From contig URMI01000029.1 in NCBI GenBank assembly GCA_900548845.1, positions 1 through 8,377 of the forward strand: DNA of 8,377 bases, read 5' to 3'. Both the position numbers and the translations under genes were made by a program. This DNA comes from an uncultured Clostridia bacterium. Lineage in GTDB: Bacteria; Bacillota; Clostridia; Christensenellales; Borkfalkiaceae. Each line of letters begins with the position of its first letter. Within the stretch, counting starts at the first letter, position 1. Positions 6,778-8,377 of the stretch are shown here, one piece after another. The notes under the pieces were generated by a model, which worked only from the letters and a program-made list of their open reading frames with translations, had not been told where the DNA came from and made no database searches.

Positions 6778-6806
6778 TTTACAATTTTGCTTTTTTCGGG
6801 TATAAT
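6778..6806 (+). promoter_or_regulatory. Promoter of the rqcH-like gene
   Basis: -35 TTTACA (6778-6783), a 17-nt spacer and a perfect -10 TATAAT (6801-6806) predict a start near 6813 and a ~35-nt leader. The -35 boxes of this promoter and the divergent tig promoter are only 9 bp apart, so the two polymerases would compete or share regulators. Confidence 0.85.
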
Positions 6807-6847
6807 GACTGCATAGAACAGCAAGGAGCGACCATGCAGGAGGCCCT

Positions 6848-8377
6848 ATGCCGCAGGATACTTTCACCATACGACTTCTCGCCAAAGAGCTTTCCTCTTC
6901 CCTCCGCGGCGGACGCATCAACCGCATCAATCAGCCGGGGAAAGAAGAGCTCTCCCTTCTTATATACACGCAAAAAGGCACGTTGAAACTGACGATCAAC
7001 GCGAATGCTGCCGATTGCGGGGTTTATTTCACGACGGACAACCCGCCCAACCCCTTGACCGCGCCCAATTTCTGCATGCTGCTTCGGAAGTATTTGCAGG
7101 GCGCGGAGATCCTGAGCGTGGAAACACCGGGGTTTGAGCGCATCCTCATCTTCCGCGTCTTGTGTTTTTCTGACTTTTCGACGGCGGAGAGGGAGCTGCG
7201 CGTCGAGATCATGGGCAAGTACTCTAACATCCTTCTGACGGAAAAGGGCGTCATTTTAGGCGCGCTCAAGACGACGACCATCGACGAAAACTGCCGGAGG
7301 GCGATCTTGCCGGGTGCCCCCTATCTTCCCCCCGCCCCGCAGGACAAGACGGACCCTTCCGATCTTCCCGCCCTTTATGCGCTGCTTTCTCCCCCTCTCC
7401 CCGAAGATCTTCCCCGCTTTCTCTTTCAGCATGTAGCGGGGCTCGCTCCCTGCACGGCGGAGCAGATCGTTTCGGGCTATCGGAGCGGCGATTTTGCTCA
7501 ATATGTGCATGACGCCATCTTTTCGGACGAGATCGCTCCCTGCGTCGTGGAAAAGAACGGCGTTCCCGCCGACTTTTTTGCACGCTCTGTGGAGGGTGGC
7601 CTCCCCTTTGAGAGCATCTCGGCGGCGGAGCAGTACTTCTATGCGGGCAGGCGCAGGAAAAAGGGCTTCGACGAATTGCAACGCAGGCTCACTTCCGCCG
7701 TCTCTTCCGCCAAAAAGAAGCAGGAGAAGCGGCTCTCTCAGATCCTGGAAAAGCGCCGCCAGTGCGAAGGCATGGAGGAGGACAGGATCAAGGGAGAACT
7801 GCTCACCGCCAACCTCTATCGTCTGAAACAAGGGATGCGCTCCTGCGAACTCGAAAACTACTACGACGAAAAAGGCGGCACCGTAAAGATCGCCCTCGAC
7901 GAACGGCTCTCCCCCGCCGACAACGCGCAGGCGTATTTCAAGCGCTACCGCAAACAAAAGCGCACGCTCGAAGCGCTCGCTCCGCAGGAGACGGAAGTGA
8001 AGGCGGAGCTCGACTATTCGCTGAGCCTGCTCGCCGCCATCTCCTCTGCCGACCGGATGGACGATCTCAAATGCCTCGAAGAAGAACTGCAGCTTGCGGG
8101 GCTTCTGAAACAGCCCGAGAAACGGCGCAAGCAGGCTGCGCCCGAATACCCCTTCCGCCGCTTTGAAAAGGACGGGTTTGAAATCCTGGCAGGGCGCAAC
8201 AATCTGCAGAACGACCGTCTCATCCGCTCCTCCGCGCCCGATGATATCTGGTTACATGCGCAGAAGTATCACTCCTCCCATGTCGTCATCCGCACGAACG
8301 GCCGCCCCGTACCCGAGGAAGTGCTGCTCTTTGCGGCGGGCATCTGCGCGCGCTATTCGGACGCCGGGCAGGGCGGG
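6848..8377 (+). CDS. rqcH: RqcH / NFACT-family ribosome quality control protein (FbpA-like), 3' end cut by the window
   Basis: RqcH binds 50S subunits carrying peptidyl-tRNA and, with RqcP, recruits tRNA-Ala to add C-terminal alanine tails. The 510 codons seen are open to the window end; relatives are about 570-590 aa. The N-terminal NFACT-N domain shows D4, GGRINRINQP (21-30), FCMLLRKYLQGA (75-86), GFER (95-98) and VEIMGKYSNILL. A charged coiled-coil-rich middle (about 275-420) has many KKKQEKRL-type runs. The NFACT-R domain starts GFEILAGRNNLQNDRL, then DDIWLHAQKYHSSHVVI, with HSSH where PGSH is usual. The position matching the functional D97 of B. subtilis RqcH is Glu (E97), followed by the conserved R98. 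The ATG at 6848 is the only in-frame start after a TGA at 6806, with AGGAGG 4 nt upstream. Older names (fibronectin-binding protein A, PavA) describe the same family. Confidence 0.94.
   Translation, partial: MPQDTFTIRLLAKELSSSLRGGRINRINQPGKEELSLLIYTQKGTLKLTINANAADCGVYFTTDNPPNPLTAPNFCMLLRKYLQGAEILSVETPGFERILIFRVLCFSDFSTAERELRVEIMGKYSNILLTEKGVILGALKTTTIDENCRRAILPGAPYLPPAPQDKTDPSDLPALYALLSPPLPEDLPRFLFQHVAGLAPCTAEQIVSGYRSGDFAQYVHDAIFSDEIAPCVVEKNGVPADFFARSVEGGLPFESISAAEQYFYAGRRRKKGFDELQRRLTSAVSSAKKKQEKRLSQILEKRRQCEGMEEDRIKGELLTANLYRLKQGMRSCELENYYDEKGGTVKIALDERLSPADNAQAYFKRYRKQKRTLEALAPQETEVKAELDYSLSLLAAISSADRMDDLKCLEEELQLAGLLKQPEKRRKQAAPEYPFRRFEKDGFEILAGRNNLQNDRLIRSSAPDDIWLHAQKYHSSHVVIRTNGRPVPEEVLLFAAGICARYSDAGQGG

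Noticed and set aside
6676..6847. Heat-shock operators (CIRCE or CtsR box) for the clp operon
   Set aside because: I looked on both strands for TTAGCACTC/GAGTGCTAA and GGTCAAA tandem motifs and found none.
7256..7957. 233-codon minus-strand ORF inside the rqcH region
   Set aside because: The plus frame is open for 510 codons with clear NFACT motifs, so this is its shadow.
1..8377. tRNA, rRNA, CRISPR array, insertion sequence, prophage or defence genes
   Set aside because: No cloverleaf, spaced repeat array, transposase, terminal inverted repeat or phage-like gene was seen. Nearly all of the window is accounted for by the genes and control regions listed.

Overview
The window (about 58% GC by eye) looks like a contig end from an anaerobic Bacillota/Clostridia-type genome, probably metagenome-derived. 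Four things point there: the tig-clpP-clpX gene order, strong AGGAGG-type ribosome binding sites, an RqcH/NFACT protein, and a small TM1266-type 'iron-only hydrogenase system regulator' of the kind found in hydrogen-metabolising anaerobes. The lineage below class is inference. The first 15 bases match the 3' end of an Illumina adapter and are not genomic.

Layout. (1) 16-430, minus: start of a CoA-disulfide-reductase-like flavoprotein gene, cut by the contig end, with its own promoter at 461-489. (2) 505-3276, minus: a four-gene operon, read right to left. It encodes a small ACT-like TM1266-family protein, a lipoprotein substrate-binding protein, an ABC permease and an ABC ATPase (NitT/TauT/SsuABC type). 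Upstream lies a dense regulatory region (3277-3470): three GCGGCAA repeats, a strong extended -10 promoter with a dyad across the -10, and a ~108-nt leader. The leader can fold as a three-way junction with complementary hairpin loops, or alternatively as an 11-bp hairpin that buries the Shine-Dalgarno. (3) 3486-6675, minus: the proteostasis operon tig-clpP-clpX, closed by a clear intrinsic terminator. (4) 6848-8377, plus: an rqcH/NFACT gene running off the right end, divergent from tig across a 172-bp region with two back-to-back promoters.

How the genes work together. Trigger factor receives nascent chains, and ClpXP degrades tagged or damaged proteins. In Bacillus subtilis, RqcH adds C-terminal alanine tails to chains on obstructed 50S subunits, and ClpXP degrades the products. 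The right half of the window is therefore a nascent-chain quality-control locus. The left half pairs a putative ligand-sensing ACT-like protein with an importer of unknown substrate.

The most novel-looking element is the leader RNA at 3277-3384. It has the architecture of a translation-controlling riboswitch, and I do not recognise it as a known class. It rests on one sequence and needs covariation evidence.
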